Positions 39,862 through 49,451 of a DNA stretch of 64,000 nt are shown here, in pieces. Numbering within the stretch: the first letter of the stretch is position 1; the number at the start of each line of letters is the position of its first letter. The DNA comes from Proteus terrae subsp. cibarius (GTDB taxonomy: Bacteria; Pseudomonadota; Gammaproteobacteria; Enterobacterales; Enterobacteriaceae): assembly GCF_011045835.1 (NCBI RefSeq), contig NZ_CP047349.1, positions 2,604,001 through 2,668,000 of the forward strand. The letters are read 5' to 3'. Both the position numbers and the translations under genes were made by a program. The notes under the pieces are model-generated. The model ran no database searches. It saw nothing but the letters and a program-made list of their open reading frames with translations, and was not told the origin of the DNA.

Positions 39862-41558
39862 ATCTGTAACAACGTCGGTAATAAAATGTAAACAATTTTA
39901 CCAATATCAGACAAACTGTTTGTATTTTCCAACTTATTTCAGAGGTAATGGACAGCGTCAAATGTTAAATCCTAAAACATCGCTAACATAATCGCTGATT
40001 TCCGTTATCAAAACAGGACTATTTAATGATGAAAATAATCTTTTCACTATTAATGTTCCCATAATAATCTTGGAATAATGCTACTTATTGTGAGGCAAGC
40101 TTATAACGCTAAAAAGAGACAGCAATACATTCACTCGCTAAAGAAAACATTTCACTAGAGATTATTACGTAGTTAAAACAAAAACAATTATCTCCCCATT
40201 CACTTTTTAGCCACTTTTTTTCCTTTCCATTTTTGTATGACAATTATCAAAGTGAAATTAATATCTCATCGAAAAATGAGACTATAACTTCAAAAATATT
40301 TCATAACGTATCTTTGTTCTATAACAATCAACTTGAACACCTTAAAAAAGGTGAAAAATATCCTCAAATAAATATTTGTCTATTATTAGAAATAATTTAT
40401 TTCACACTTTCTGAAGTATAAAAAAGAAAAAAAATAAATTTTTTATTTTTATCGACACGATCAAGATCACTTTACCTACACCTTTAGCTACATAAAATTA
40501 GAAAGAACTATTCTCATTCACTATTTATCTCACTCATCACATTTTCATTATCTACCTGATTTGTATTACAATTAATATTAGCAACAAACCTAGCAATTGC
40601 ATGACCCTAGAGGTAAAAAGAAGTCAATCATTGATGATAAAATCATATTGTTATTTATTTAAACATTTAATATAAAAATATTAGTTTTGTATAATTAAAA
40701 TTATTAAATTAAAGGATAATAAAAGGAAGCAATAATAATTAATTATAATTTTATAATGGGTGAAAATATTTACGCATTAGAACAAACAAAGAAAATTATA
40801 TTTTTTATTTCAAAAAAACATGCAAGAAAAAAAATAAAAACAAGAAAAAACAAATTAAATTCAAATATAAAAAACGAAAAATAAAATAGAATAACAAGAC
40901 ATTAAAGATAAAATAGAATAAAACATAAAAAATAAGGAAAAGTGCTATAAAAGTAAAATAATAAAAAGTTAAAATAATTTAAAAGATTAAATTTAGAATA
41001 ATTAAATATTAAAATAAAAAAATTTTAGTCTATTTGTTAATTAAATAGCCAACAAAATAATACATTAGTTTAATTTATGTATATTTTAGGTGACGATAGC
41101 CATTTTTATCATCAAAAATGGCATTTTAGACTTAAGTTCATCTTTTTATTACATAGCTAAAACTATCAATATCGCTCTTTTTTTCATCTAAAACCAATTT
41201 GATAACAACATTAGCAATCTAATTACATTGATGAACATCAAAAAATACGACAATTAACAAGCAAATAATGAGAAAAAAGGATTTTTTTTATATTTGTCAC
41301 ACAATTGATTTTATTCTATTACATCTCAATAAATATTCCCTACAATAGCCAACTAATCTAACCTGACAATTTCCTAAGTGATGATATCTTTCATTGTTTA
41401 GGTTAGTAACTATCTTTTTTTATTTATGATTTATCGTTTCAGCAAAGTAGAGCTTTAATAAAACCTAGTACCCTACACAATTATATAATGAGCAACTTAT
41501 AGGTTTGCTAACGCAGTTATAAACGATAAAAATTGCAAACTTAAGGATAAAAATAATC
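39862..41558. other. 1.7-kb AT-rich non-coding region upstream of lldP
   Basis: No convincing gene is seen. From 40740 to 41060 the plus strand is strikingly A-rich, and ATAAAATAGAATAA occurs twice, at 40881-40894 and 40908-40921. A 9-bp hairpin GCCATTTTT/AAAAATGGC lies at 41099-41122. Such sequence is typical H-NS target DNA and may be the site of a lost gene. Confidence 0.5.
41358..41406. promoter_or_regulatory. Inverted repeat in the lldP upstream region
   Basis: CTAACCT...CAAT (41358-41370) and ATTG...AGGTTAG (41393-41406) are near-complementary arms about 150 bp before lldP. They may be an operator pair or a leader hairpin. Confidence 0.35.
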
Positions 41559-43085
41559 ATGTCAGACTACTTATCATTCTTATTAGGCATTGTGCCTTTA
41601 GCGGTTTTGATTTTTATGATCTTAAAAATGAAATCAGCCGTTCACCATGCTGTGCTTGTATCTTTAGTGATAACTGTTGCACTTGCTATTTTCCATTGGA
41701 ACAACACCATTCAATTTGCTTCTGTCTCTGTCCTTTATGGTGCAGTTAAAGGTTTGTGGCCGATAATCATTGTTATTCTTGCTGCTATTTATAGTTATAA
41801 CTTAATGTTAAAAACAGGTGGCATGGATGTACTTAAAGATGTATTGGCTGGCATTAGTGATGATAAGCGAGTACAGGTTCTGCTTATCTCATGGTGTTTT
41901 GGTGGCTTTCTTGAAGCGGTTGCGGGTTATGGTACTGCGGTTGCCATTCCTATCGGTATTTTAATTGCACTCGGATTTGATCCTTTTAAAGCAGCCGTTG
42001 CCTCTTTAGTTGCCAATACTGTCCCTACCGCGTTTGGTGCAGTTGGTATTCCAGTTTCTATTTTGGCGCAAAATACAGGCCTTGATGTATTAGTACTGAG
42101 TAAAACCATTATTATTCAGTTGGGATTATTCAATATCTTGTTACCTTTCGTTATTGTTGCCATTGCGGGTGGTGGAATTAAAGCGATTAAAGGTGTCGGA
42201 TTTATTACCTTAATGTGTGGTATTAGTACACTAATCCCTCAATATATCGTTGCTGCTAATTTAGGTGCTGAATTACCAGCGTTTGCAGGTAGCTTAGTCA
42301 GCTTAATTGTGGTTATTTTCCTTGCTAAACGCATGAAAAACAGTGGTGACAAACAAAAAAATGTCAAAAAGCACACTGGGAAAGAGTTGTTAGTAGCAAG
42401 TTCTATTTATCTGTTTACCTTTATCTTTATCTTAGCGTGCTCACCTTTATTTCCTGCGATCCAAAGCATGGCGGGCGCGATTTCCACAAAGATCCCGTTT
42501 GTATTAAGTGAAACACAAACGGAATATCAGACTATTGCTTGGTTAAGTACTCCGGGTGTATTGATTATTCTCGCAAGCTTTGTGGGTGGTACCATTCAAG
42601 GTGCAAGTATTTCAACACTGATCTCTGTTCTGGTTAAAACCACTATCCAACTGAAGAATTCCATTATTGCCATCACAGCAATCGTAGCGATGGCAACTGT
42701 TATGGATTTCAGTGGCATGATTGGCAGTATTGCTGAAACCTTAGTCGATTTCACGGGTGCGGGCTTTATCTTTATTGCTCCAGTGATCGGTGCATTAGGA
42801 ACCTTTGTAACAGGTAGTGACACCAACTCTAACGTGCTGTTTGGTAAGTTACAAACCAGCGCGGCAGCTAAACTTAATATTGATCCATTCATTCTGACCG
42901 CGGCCAATACCTCTGGTGCAACGGGCGGTAAAATGATTTCACCGCAAAGTATCGCCATTGCTGTTTCAGCGACAAAAATGGATGGTCAAAGCAGTGCCAT
43001 TATGCGTGAAACCTTAAAATATTGTATTGCTTATATAATTATTCTTGGCGCAAAAATTGGCATTATTTATCACCTAATGAACTAA
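41559..43085 (+). CDS. lldP: L-lactate permease (LctP family)
   Basis: LldP imports lactate with protons across the inner membrane. The 508-aa protein has about 12-13 hydrophobic helices. Family stretches are SWCFGGFLEAVAGYGTAVAIPIGI (near 110-133), GALGTFVTGSDTNSNVLFGKLQ, and ANTSGATGGKMISPQSIAIA near 450. It is shorter than E. coli LldP (551 aa) but keeps these motifs. The lactate oxidation genes follow on the same strand. Confidence 0.94.
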   Translation: MSDYLSFLLGIVPLAVLIFMILKMKSAVHHAVLVSLVITVALAIFHWNNTIQFASVSVLYGAVKGLWPIIIVILAAIYSYNLMLKTGGMDVLKDVLAGISDDKRVQVLLISWCFGGFLEAVAGYGTAVAIPIGILIALGFDPFKAAVASLVANTVPTAFGAVGIPVSILAQNTGLDVLVLSKTIIIQLGLFNILLPFVIVAIAGGGIKAIKGVGFITLMCGISTLIPQYIVAANLGAELPAFAGSLVSLIVVIFLAKRMKNSGDKQKNVKKHTGKELLVASSIYLFTFIFILACSPLFPAIQSMAGAISTKIPFVLSETQTEYQTIAWLSTPGVLIILASFVGGTIQGASISTLISVLVKTTIQLKNSIIAITAIVAMATVMDFSGMIGSIAETLVDFTGAGFIFIAPVIGALGTFVTGSDTNSNVLFGKLQTSAAAKLNIDPFILTAANTSGATGGKMISPQSIAIAVSATKMDGQSSAIMRETLKYCIAYIIILGAKIGIIYHLMN

Positions 43086-43204
43086 TTAATAAGGAAAAGG
43101 GAGCGTGTTTACTCCACTCCCTTCTCCTCTTATAACAAAGCAATAAAAGAATTTTATCTTTAGTAAAAATGACAACATCTGAGCGATGTTTTGGAGTTCG
43201 ATTA

Positions 43205-43924
43205 ATGAAAGTTAATTTTTATGCGACCTGTCTTGGTGATGTTCTGAAAGCCGATTCAGCCCGAGACACAGTCTTGTTACTTGAAAAATTAGGCTGTGAA
43301 GTCTTATTTCAAGAACGCCAAGGTTGCTGTGGTCAGCCAGCGCTTAATAGCGGTTATGTAAATAACGCGAAACCTGCCATGAAATCGTTAATTGAAACAT
43401 TGGAAGTGAACGACTATCCCATTATTTCACCCGCTGGCTCTTGTACTTATGCCATTAAAGGTTATCCAACTTATCTTGCTGATGAACCTCAATGGGCATT
43501 ACGGGCACAAGGTGTTGCCGATCGCCTTATTGATTTAACCAGTTTTATTGTTAACACCCTTGGCGTTGTTGATGTTGGCGCTCGCCTTCCGGGTAAAGCG
43601 GTTTATCACCCATCATGCAGTTTAACCAGAAAGCTAGGTGTTGTAAGTGAGCCTTTAACGCTGTTAAAACATGTTGAAGGCCTTGAAATGTTGCCTTTTG
43701 CAAATTCAGAAACCTGCTGTGGCTTTGGGGGTACCTTCTCCGTGAAGATGTCTGAAATTTCGGGTGAAATGGTGACTGAAAAAGTAAAACATATTATGGA
43801 TGTGAGCCCTGATTATGTCATTGGTGCTGATACAAGCTGCTTAATCAACATTCAAGGTCGTTTAAGTCGTGAAAAGCGTCCTGTAAAAGTGTTGCATATT
43901 GCACAAGTTTTAATGAGCCAATAA
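43205..43924 (+). CDS. lldE: Lactate oxidation protein LldE/LutA (YkgE)
   Basis: This Cys-rich subunit belongs to the three-part iron-sulfur L-lactate dehydrogenase. The 239-aa protein contains two CCG domains, GCCGQPALNSG near residue 40 and ETCCGFGGTFSVKM near 175, which bind iron-sulfur or link to heterodisulfide-reductase-like chemistry. The ATG at 43205 (TGGAG site) gives MKVNFYATCLGD and the E. coli YkgE length; the earlier in-frame ATG at 43169 is rejected. Confidence 0.94.
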   Translation: MKVNFYATCLGDVLKADSARDTVLLLEKLGCEVLFQERQGCCGQPALNSGYVNNAKPAMKSLIETLEVNDYPIISPAGSCTYAIKGYPTYLADEPQWALRAQGVADRLIDLTSFIVNTLGVVDVGARLPGKAVYHPSCSLTRKLGVVSEPLTLLKHVEGLEMLPFANSETCCGFGGTFSVKMSEISGEMVTEKVKHIMDVSPDYVIGADTSCLINIQGRLSREKRPVKVLHIAQVLMSQ

Positions 43925-43936
43925 GGGAGCCTGCTT

Positions 43937-45358
43937 ATGTCTATCAAAACCAGTGATATAGATTTCAGACCTCGTCTAGAACATGAAATGAAAGACACAA
44001 TCATGCGTAATGCGGTTGTTATGGCGCAAGAACGTATTGGGGCTAACCGTCAAATCATGGTGAAGGAGCTAGGTAATTGGGAGGAATGGCGTGATCGCGC
44101 TGAACAAATCCGTAACCATGTTCTTGAAAATTTAGATGCTTATCTCTATCAATTGTCTGAAAAAGTGACAGAAAACGGAGGCCATGTTTATTTTGCCAAA
44201 ACAGCAGAAGATGCCTCTCGTTATATTTGTGAAGTTGCCAAGAAGAAAAATGCGAAGAAGATTGTAAAATCTAAATCCATGGTCACCGAAGAAATTGGGA
44301 TGAATAAAGCCTTACAAAATGAAGGCATTGAGATCATCGAAACTGACCTAGGTGAATATATTCTTCAATTGGATAACGATCCACCGTCGCATATCGTGGT
44401 TCCTGCGATCCACAAAGACCGTTATCAAATTCGTAAAGTATTAAATGAAAAACTCAATTACGAAGGTAGTGAAACACCGGAAGATATGACGCTTTTCATT
44501 AGACAACGTATTAGACAAGATTTCCTTTCTGCTGATATTGGTGTCACAGGCTGTAACTTTGCTGTGGCTGAAACAGGTACTGTCTGTTTAGTCACCAATG
44601 AAGGTAATGCAAGGATGACCACGACATTACCTAAAACCCACATAGCAGTTATGGGTATGGAACGTGTGGCTCCTACTTTTGAAGAAGTCGATCCACTGAT
44701 AACCATGTTATGTCGTAGCGCCGTTGGCTCACGTTTAACTAGTTATAACACTTGGGTAACAGGGCCTCGTGAAGCAGGCAATGTTGATGGCCCTGAAGAG
44801 TTCCATTTAGTGATTGTGGATAATGGTCGTTCTGAAATTTTAGGCTCACAATTTAAAGATATTTTACGTTGCATCCGCTGTGGTGCTTGCCTAAATACAT
44901 GTCCTGCTTATCGAAATATTGGTGGTCATGCTTATGGCTCAATTTATCCGGGCCCAATTGGTGCGGTAATTTCACCACTATTAGGGGGTTATAAAGATTT
45001 CCACGATCTCCCTTATGCATGCTCATTATGTAATGCTTGTAATGTGGTTTGCCCAGTCAAAATTCCTTTAGCTCAGTTGATTTTAAAACATCGTCGAGTG
45101 ATGGCTGAAACCGGTTTAACACCGAAAGCAGAGCGTCGAGTCACTGGTATGTTTAACTACCTCAATTCACACCCAGCTCTTTGGAAAGTGGGTATGAATG
45201 TCGGTGCGAAAATGGCGGGATTAATGATCAAAAATGGTTCTACACCAATCAAAATAAGTGTTCTAAATGATTGGATGGAATCGCGTGATCTTCCTAAACC
45301 AGATGGTTATAGCTTCCGTAGTTGGTTTAAACGCCATAAAGCAGAAGGAAAAAAATAA
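43937..45358 (+). CDS. lldF: Lactate oxidation iron-sulfur protein LldF/LutB (YkgF)
   Basis: This is the electron-transfer subunit of the LldEFG complex (473 aa). The N-terminal LUD domain is followed by two [4Fe-4S] motifs, CIRCGACLNTCPAYR (near 315) and CSLCNACNVVCPVKIP (near 363). It accepts electrons from lactate and passes them onward, probably to quinone. It begins 12 nt after lldE and is followed by lldG after one base. Confidence 0.95.
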   Translation: MSIKTSDIDFRPRLEHEMKDTIMRNAVVMAQERIGANRQIMVKELGNWEEWRDRAEQIRNHVLENLDAYLYQLSEKVTENGGHVYFAKTAEDASRYICEVAKKKNAKKIVKSKSMVTEEIGMNKALQNEGIEIIETDLGEYILQLDNDPPSHIVVPAIHKDRYQIRKVLNEKLNYEGSETPEDMTLFIRQRIRQDFLSADIGVTGCNFAVAETGTVCLVTNEGNARMTTTLPKTHIAVMGMERVAPTFEEVDPLITMLCRSAVGSRLTSYNTWVTGPREAGNVDGPEEFHLVIVDNGRSEILGSQFKDILRCIRCGACLNTCPAYRNIGGHAYGSIYPGPIGAVISPLLGGYKDFHDLPYACSLCNACNVVCPVKIPLAQLILKHRRVMAETGLTPKAERRVTGMFNYLNSHPALWKVGMNVGAKMAGLMIKNGSTPIKISVLNDWMESRDLPKPDGYSFRSWFKRHKAEGKK

Positions 45359-45359
45359 T

Positions 45360-46064
45360 ATGTTAAACGAACAAAACCGTAATGAATTTCTGCAAACTAT
45401 TGCTGAAAAATTAGGGCGCCCTATTGCGCATAAGCCACAGCCACAACCTACACCGATTAATGATTTAGCGAAAACTCGCTTAACTAATTTGACTCAAGAT
45501 GAACTATGCAAAGAGTTTACTGACTTTGCACAGACTCAAATGGTGAAATGTGTTGTTACTAAACCTGATGAAGTTATTAATAGCCTAATTGAACTCTGTG
45601 AAAGTTATGATTGTAAAGGCTCGGTGGTAATAAGTGGGGATGAGCGTTTAGATGCACTAGGAGTCACAAAAGCGGTTAGCGAAAAATACGAAACCTACAT
45701 TTGGGATCCAGCTCTCGGACGCGAAAACATTGTTTATGCTGAACGCTCGCAAATCGGGATTGTTTATGCTGAAGCGGGTTTAACGGAGTCTGGTGGGATT
45801 GTTTTATTTTCGTCCCCAGAAAAAGGGCGTGCCGTTAGTTTATTACCTGAAACCTCAATTGTTATCCTACGTAAAAGCGATATTTTACCCCGCGTGGCAC
45901 AAATTGCTGAGCGTCTACATAAGATGGCGCAAGAAGGCGTGAGAATGCCGTCTTGTATCAATTTAATTGGTGGTGCAAGTTCTACTGCAGACATTGAATT
46001 GATTAAAGTATGGGGGGTTCATGGCCCTGTTCATGCGGCTTATCTTATTATTGAAGATTGCTAA
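45360..46064 (+). CDS. lldG: Lactate oxidation protein LldG/LutC (YkgG)
   Basis: LldG is the third subunit of the lactate oxidase, a LUD-domain protein of 234 aa with GIVYAEAGLTESGGIVLFSSPEKGRAVSLLPE (about 135-166). The ATG at 45360 is one base after the lldF stop, so translation is coupled. A longer frame from 45267 overlaps lldF and is rejected. Confidence 0.94.
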   Translation: MLNEQNRNEFLQTIAEKLGRPIAHKPQPQPTPINDLAKTRLTNLTQDELCKEFTDFAQTQMVKCVVTKPDEVINSLIELCESYDCKGSVVISGDERLDALGVTKAVSEKYETYIWDPALGRENIVYAERSQIGIVYAEAGLTESGGIVLFSSPEKGRAVSLLPETSIVILRKSDILPRVAQIAERLHKMAQEGVRMPSCINLIGGASSTADIELIKVWGVHGPVHAAYLIIEDC

Positions 46065-46135
46065 TTCAAAATAAAATAACATTAAAACGATAACAAAATA
46101 ACTAACAGTCAGAGTCAATCATTGACTCCTAAATC

Positions 46136-46172
46136 AAACCCAAAAGATAAGTTAATCGCTTTTGGGTTTTTC
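46136..46172. terminator. Bidirectional terminator of lldPEFG and the lprI-like gene
   Basis: A perfect 11-bp stem AAACCCAAAAG with CTTTTGGGTTT is followed by TTTCTC. The convergent gene at 46188 ends 16 nt away. A separate palindrome GAGTCAAT-C-ATTGACTC lies at 46112-46128. Confidence 0.85.
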
Positions 46173-46187
46173 TCTATTATTCGCCAA

Positions 46188-46592
46188 TTAATTATTCAAT
46201 AAAATTTTTGCTCTCCATTGATTTAATTTTATTTCGCATGCTAACAAAACATCTCCAGCCCCTGATCCCCCCATTAATAATGCGGATTGTCGTTGACATT
46301 CAGCACTTCGAAATTGAATAAAATGCTGCTGAGAACTGGCTAATGCATCAATGGCACTTTTTGCAGCAACAGAATCAGTATCTTCAAGATCACTCTTACT
46401 TTTGTCATAAATGACATTCATTTGCTGCTCTGTCAGTTTTAATTCATCCAGTAAACAAGCCTGCACCGCTGTTCTCGGCTCGTTTGCTGTCACTTCATAA
46501 CATTTTGCTAAAGGATCGTATTTGCCTTGTGCCGAAGAGAAAAAACTAACTGTAAGTAAGCTACAAGAGATCAGAAATAAACTTATCTTCAC
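46188..46592 (-). CDS. LprI/DUF1311-family secreted protein
   Basis: This 134-aa protein has a signal peptide (1-21, FFSSAQG). Its small DUF1311 helical domain has Cys residues at C31, C46, near 99 and near 117 (AKCYEV, QACLLDE, ECQRQ, LLACEIKLNQW). Homologues include the lysozyme inhibitor LprI. It probably acts in the periplasm. The start codon is GTG with an AAGGAG site. Confidence 0.8.
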   Translation of the reverse strand: MKISLFLISCSLLTVSFFSSAQGKYDPLAKCYEVTANEPRTAVQACLLDELKLTEQQMNVIYDKSKSDLEDTDSVAAKSAIDALASSQQHFIQFRSAECQRQSALLMGGSGAGDVLLACEIKLNQWRAKILLNN

Positions 46593-47047
46593 GCGAACTC
46601 CTTATAGGAATTTATAATAAAAATATACTCAACATAATGTATTAAATAACTAATATCACATCTATTAGTGCGAACAGCATCATTTTAGGATATATCGTAT
46701 CTTACTCGATAAATTTAAATTTCAATCAAGTAATAATAAGAAAACATTATTAATGCCTTTTGGGTTTGAATCTGTTTTTCTTATTTTTTATTGAAAAAAT
46801 GTTATTTAACACAACATCAATAGATTAAAATTCAGCCAATAATTTTAAAAATAGATATTTATTACTTCAACTTTGTTTTTTGTTGATAAAATTACAAACT
46901 TTCTTATAGGGAAAGAAAGACCAACCTTTTAATTTTTGGCTATTTTTTTCTTATCATCACAATAGAAAATCTACTTTTTTTGCAGTAATCTCATACCTTT
47001 CTTATTGGCAATAATTTTGCCTAAAAACGACTCGTGGTATCTCCAAT
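46593..47047. other. AT-rich gap upstream of the DUF486 gene
   Basis: These 455 bases show no convincing gene or strong hairpin. Promoters for the divergent lprI-like and DUF486 genes should lie here. Confidence 0.4.
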
Positions 47048-47392
47048 ATGTTCTACAAATTTACGCCTATTATTCTTCTAATTATTTCCAACGTTTTCAT
47101 GACGTTCGCTTGGTATGGCCATCTAAAATATGGCAATAAACCTCTTATTGTTGTCATTATTTTAAGCTGGTTGATTGCATTTGTTGAATATTGTTTTGCT
47201 GTACCCGCAAATCGTATTGGTCATAATTACTACAGCGCGGCAGAATTAAAAACCATACAAGAAGTGATCACATTAACTATTTTCGCTATTTTTTCGGTCA
47301 CTTACTTGGGAGAAAACTTCACCTTAAATCATTTTATTGGTTTTCTTTTAATTGGTGCTGGTGCCTTATTTATTTTTAAAGGCCCCTTTTAG
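47048..47392 (+). CDS. DMT-family small membrane protein (DUF486)
   Basis: This 114-aa protein has four membrane helices (about 5-21, 31-52, 68-88, 92-110) and the DUF486 marks TFAWYGHLKY, FAVPANRIGH and YSAAELKTIQEVITL. It belongs to the drug/metabolite transporter superfamily; no substrate is known. Confidence 0.9.
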   Translation: MFYKFTPIILLIISNVFMTFAWYGHLKYGNKPLIVVIILSWLIAFVEYCFAVPANRIGHNYYSAAELKTIQEVITLTIFAIFSVTYLGENFTLNHFIGFLLIGAGALFIFKGPF

Positions 47393-47695
47393 AAAAGCCT
47401 ATTAGTAGATATCGTTAACTCGTTTTTTCAACGTTTCTTTATGCTTCTTTTATTATCGCCTTATCAAAATTGATAAGGCTTTTCTTTATCTAAAACCTGA
47501 TATCATGATTATTTTTAATACTATTTATACTGTGGTTTTTACAGAGGACTAAATAGCACCATCGCTTACCATTAAGTCATATAGTCTACCTAGATAGATT
47601 TTCCAAAATAATAGTCTGTTTTGTAATAAATATATTCTATATACAGAAATATTTCTCTTGAAAAATATTTTTCATTCGGCGCATAATGATTGCTC

Positions 47696-47738
47696 TAAGA
47701 GAAGCATCGTTTCTCTGTCTTTTTTTTTGCTTCTCTTA
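47696..47738 (+). promoter_or_regulatory. Mutually exclusive hairpins before the ykgJ-like gene
   Basis: AGAGAA with TTCTCT (47698-47715) followed by GTC and nine T forms an intrinsic terminator. The longer pair TAAGAGAAGCA with TGCTTCTCTTA (47696-47706, 47728-47738) would block it. This resembles an attenuator, or it may simply terminate the upstream gene. Confidence 0.45.
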
Positions 47739-47800
47739 AGCTACCGCACCCTTAAAACGTGCGTTTTATCCCTTTAACGTCAGATAAAATGGTATCTGGT

Positions 47801-48184
47801 ATGAGCAAACATTCTAACGATTTTATTTATATGCAGGATAATCCCTGTATGCATTGTGGTGCTTGTTGCGCCTATTTTAGAGTTTCGTTCTATTGGGCAG
47901 AAATGGTAAGTGGTGGAGGGGTGGTTCCTGATGAATTAACAGAACCGTTAACGCCTTTTCTCTCTTGCATGAAAGGAACCAACTCTAAAAAACCGCGTTG
48001 TGAAAAACTGATTGGTGAAGTTGGAGAGTGTGTAAGCTGTTCTATCTACGAACAACGCCCTTCTCCTTGCCGTGAGTTTCAACAATCTTGGGTAAATGGC
48101 ATTCCTAATGAAGCTTGTGATCGTGCAAGAGCGGCTTATGGTTTGCCTCCATTAACTCACACCATCTTGCCTCACACCGCGTAA
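47801..48184 (+). CDS. ykgJ: YkgJ-family cysteine-cluster protein
   Basis: This 127-aa protein has the metal-binding Cys cluster pattern [20 protein letters not shown], then [27 protein letters not shown]. Members are thought to bind zinc or iron. The ATG at 47801 gives a length close to E. coli YkgJ; an ATG at 47789 and a GTG at 47759 are possible but lack good ribosome sites. Confidence 0.85.
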   Translation: MSKHSNDFIYMQDNPCMHCGACCAYFRVSFYWAEMVSGGGVVPDELTEPLTPFLSCMKGTNSKKPRCEKLIGEVGECVSCSIYEQRPSPCREFQQSWVNGIPNEACDRARAAYGLPPLTHTILPHTA

Positions 48185-48189
48185 GACAT

Positions 48190-48211
48190 CAGAGGGGTTA
48201 AGCCCCTCCTG
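48190..48211 (+). terminator. Terminator of the ykgJ-like gene
   Basis: AGGGG with CCCCT around TTAAG, extended by CAG/CTG with one bulged C, lies a few bases past the stop. Confidence 0.6.
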
Positions 48212-48395
48212 ATCATTTAATACCATCCAATACATTTATTTTTATAAAAATAAAATTTAAAAACAAAAAATCATTATTAAATAATACGTTAGTTTGACTT
48301 TATTTTTAAATGACCTAGTATATAAGGTAATGTGTTAATAACATTTGTTTAGTGAGGTTTTTTATTTAAAAATAGCAATAAATTTGGAGGGCATT

Positions 48396-48485
48396 ATGAT
48401 CGGTAGCTCTTTTTTTATCCTTTTCCTTTCTTTTATCTGTTCTACTGCTGTCGTTAGTATGTTACTCGGTGGCTTAGAGGAATAA
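48396..48485 (+). CDS. 29-residue putative membrane miniprotein
   Basis: A strong ribosome site TTGGAGGG stands 5 nt before an ATG that opens a 29-codon frame. The product (MIGSSFFILFLSF, then a Leu/Val-rich stretch, ending GGLEE) would be a single membrane helix with an acidic tail. A very stable terminator follows at 48521-48563. No family is recognised. The tight RBS-frame-terminator unit supports it being real. Confidence 0.5.
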   Translation: MIGSSFFILFLSFICSTAVVSMLLGGLEE

Positions 48486-48520
48486 TTATGAATATTTCTG
48501 ATGAAAATATTCTCCCCCAG

Positions 48521-48563
48521 AAATAATGCCCATACTTAGATAAAATCGGTATGGGCATTATTT
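48521..48563 (+). terminator. Strong terminator after the miniprotein gene
   Basis: A perfect 15-bp stem (48521-48535 with 48549-48563) has a 13-nt loop and T-rich flank. Confidence 0.85.
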
Positions 48564-48658
48564 TACTTATTATTTAAATTCAGATTTATTTTACTGCTAT
48601 TACTTCTATTTTATTTTCCACAAAAGACTGAACGCTTCAATTTTTCTTTTTCACCTAT

Positions 48659-49246
48659 TTAGTAGGTAAAATGACCCGTTATTTTCCATGAAAATAAAAC
48701 GTCTTCAGCAACTTGACCAAACCCGATATTATGCATAACTAGATAGCGTTGGTTATCCCCGCTTTTCTTATTTACTACAATCCCAATATGAGGCCGTCCA
48801 TTATCTAAACGCCAGCTTACAATATCGCCTGGTACATAATCTTCTGCATTTTTTGTAATCGGTTTTACTTTTCCTTTTCGTGTGAAAAAGACTTCTAAAT
48901 TAGGAACTCTACGGTGATCTATATTCGTATCAGGTTTATTTAACCCCCACATTCGTTTACTTGGGTAAGCTGAAAAATTTGCTTTAATATCTTCATGCAA
49001 TAATTTTTGTAAATCGATATCAATGCCACGATAGCTACGAATGATCACATCACTACATACCCCTTTATAGGCTGGTACATCTCCCATTGGGTAATCTATT
49101 TTACGATAATCAGAGTCGTAAAATACGGCTCTTGGTAAATCAGCAGCGTACTCCACCAGCTTTTTATTTTGTTCTGAGGTTATCGCTTGGGCACTTGAAA
49201 AAGGCATAGTGAGTAAGAGTAAAATGCTAATTTTCATTATATTCAC
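48659..49246 (-). CDS. Exported DUF1287 protein (YijF-like)
   Basis: This 195-aa protein has a signal peptide (about 1-22, SSAQA). The NlpC/P60-like DUF1287 core shows GVCSDVIIRSYRG (candidate active-site Cys), DHRRVPNLEVFF and GDIVSWRLDNGRPHIGIVVN with a His. It is probably a periplasmic cell-wall-type hydrolase; the reaction is not known. The start is GTG. Confidence 0.85.
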   Translation of the reverse strand: MNIMKISILLLLTMPFSSAQAITSEQNKKLVEYAADLPRAVFYDSDYRKIDYPMGDVPAYKGVCSDVIIRSYRGIDIDLQKLLHEDIKANFSAYPSKRMWGLNKPDTNIDHRRVPNLEVFFTRKGKVKPITKNAEDYVPGDIVSWRLDNGRPHIGIVVNKKSGDNQRYLVMHNIGFGQVAEDVLFSWKITGHFTY

Positions 49247-49368
49247 TGAGTATTCTCCATGAAAAAGTTAAATCCATTATTTACGAAAGAAATGACATTA
49301 TCTGTTTATACTGATAAAACACAGTATAAAAATATAAGGGAAGTCTTAATTCTTTTTAGAGTAGATAT

Positions 49369-49400
49369 AAAAAACCGAGCCACCTTTACGGTAAGCTCGG
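49369..49400 (-). terminator. Terminator of the YcaD-like MFS gene
   Basis: CCGAGC with GCTCGG (49375-49380, 49395-49400) precedes six T on the minus strand, about 50 nt past the stop. Confidence 0.75.
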
Positions 49401-49451
49401 CTGATAAATAAGAGAAAGAAAGTAAGAAAGAGAACAAGTAAGAAAAACGGT

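Noticed and set aside
40233..40421. 62-codon frame (TTG start) in the AT-rich gap
   Set aside because: No ribosome site, non-canonical start, composition as in surrounding AT-rich DNA, and no family resemblance.
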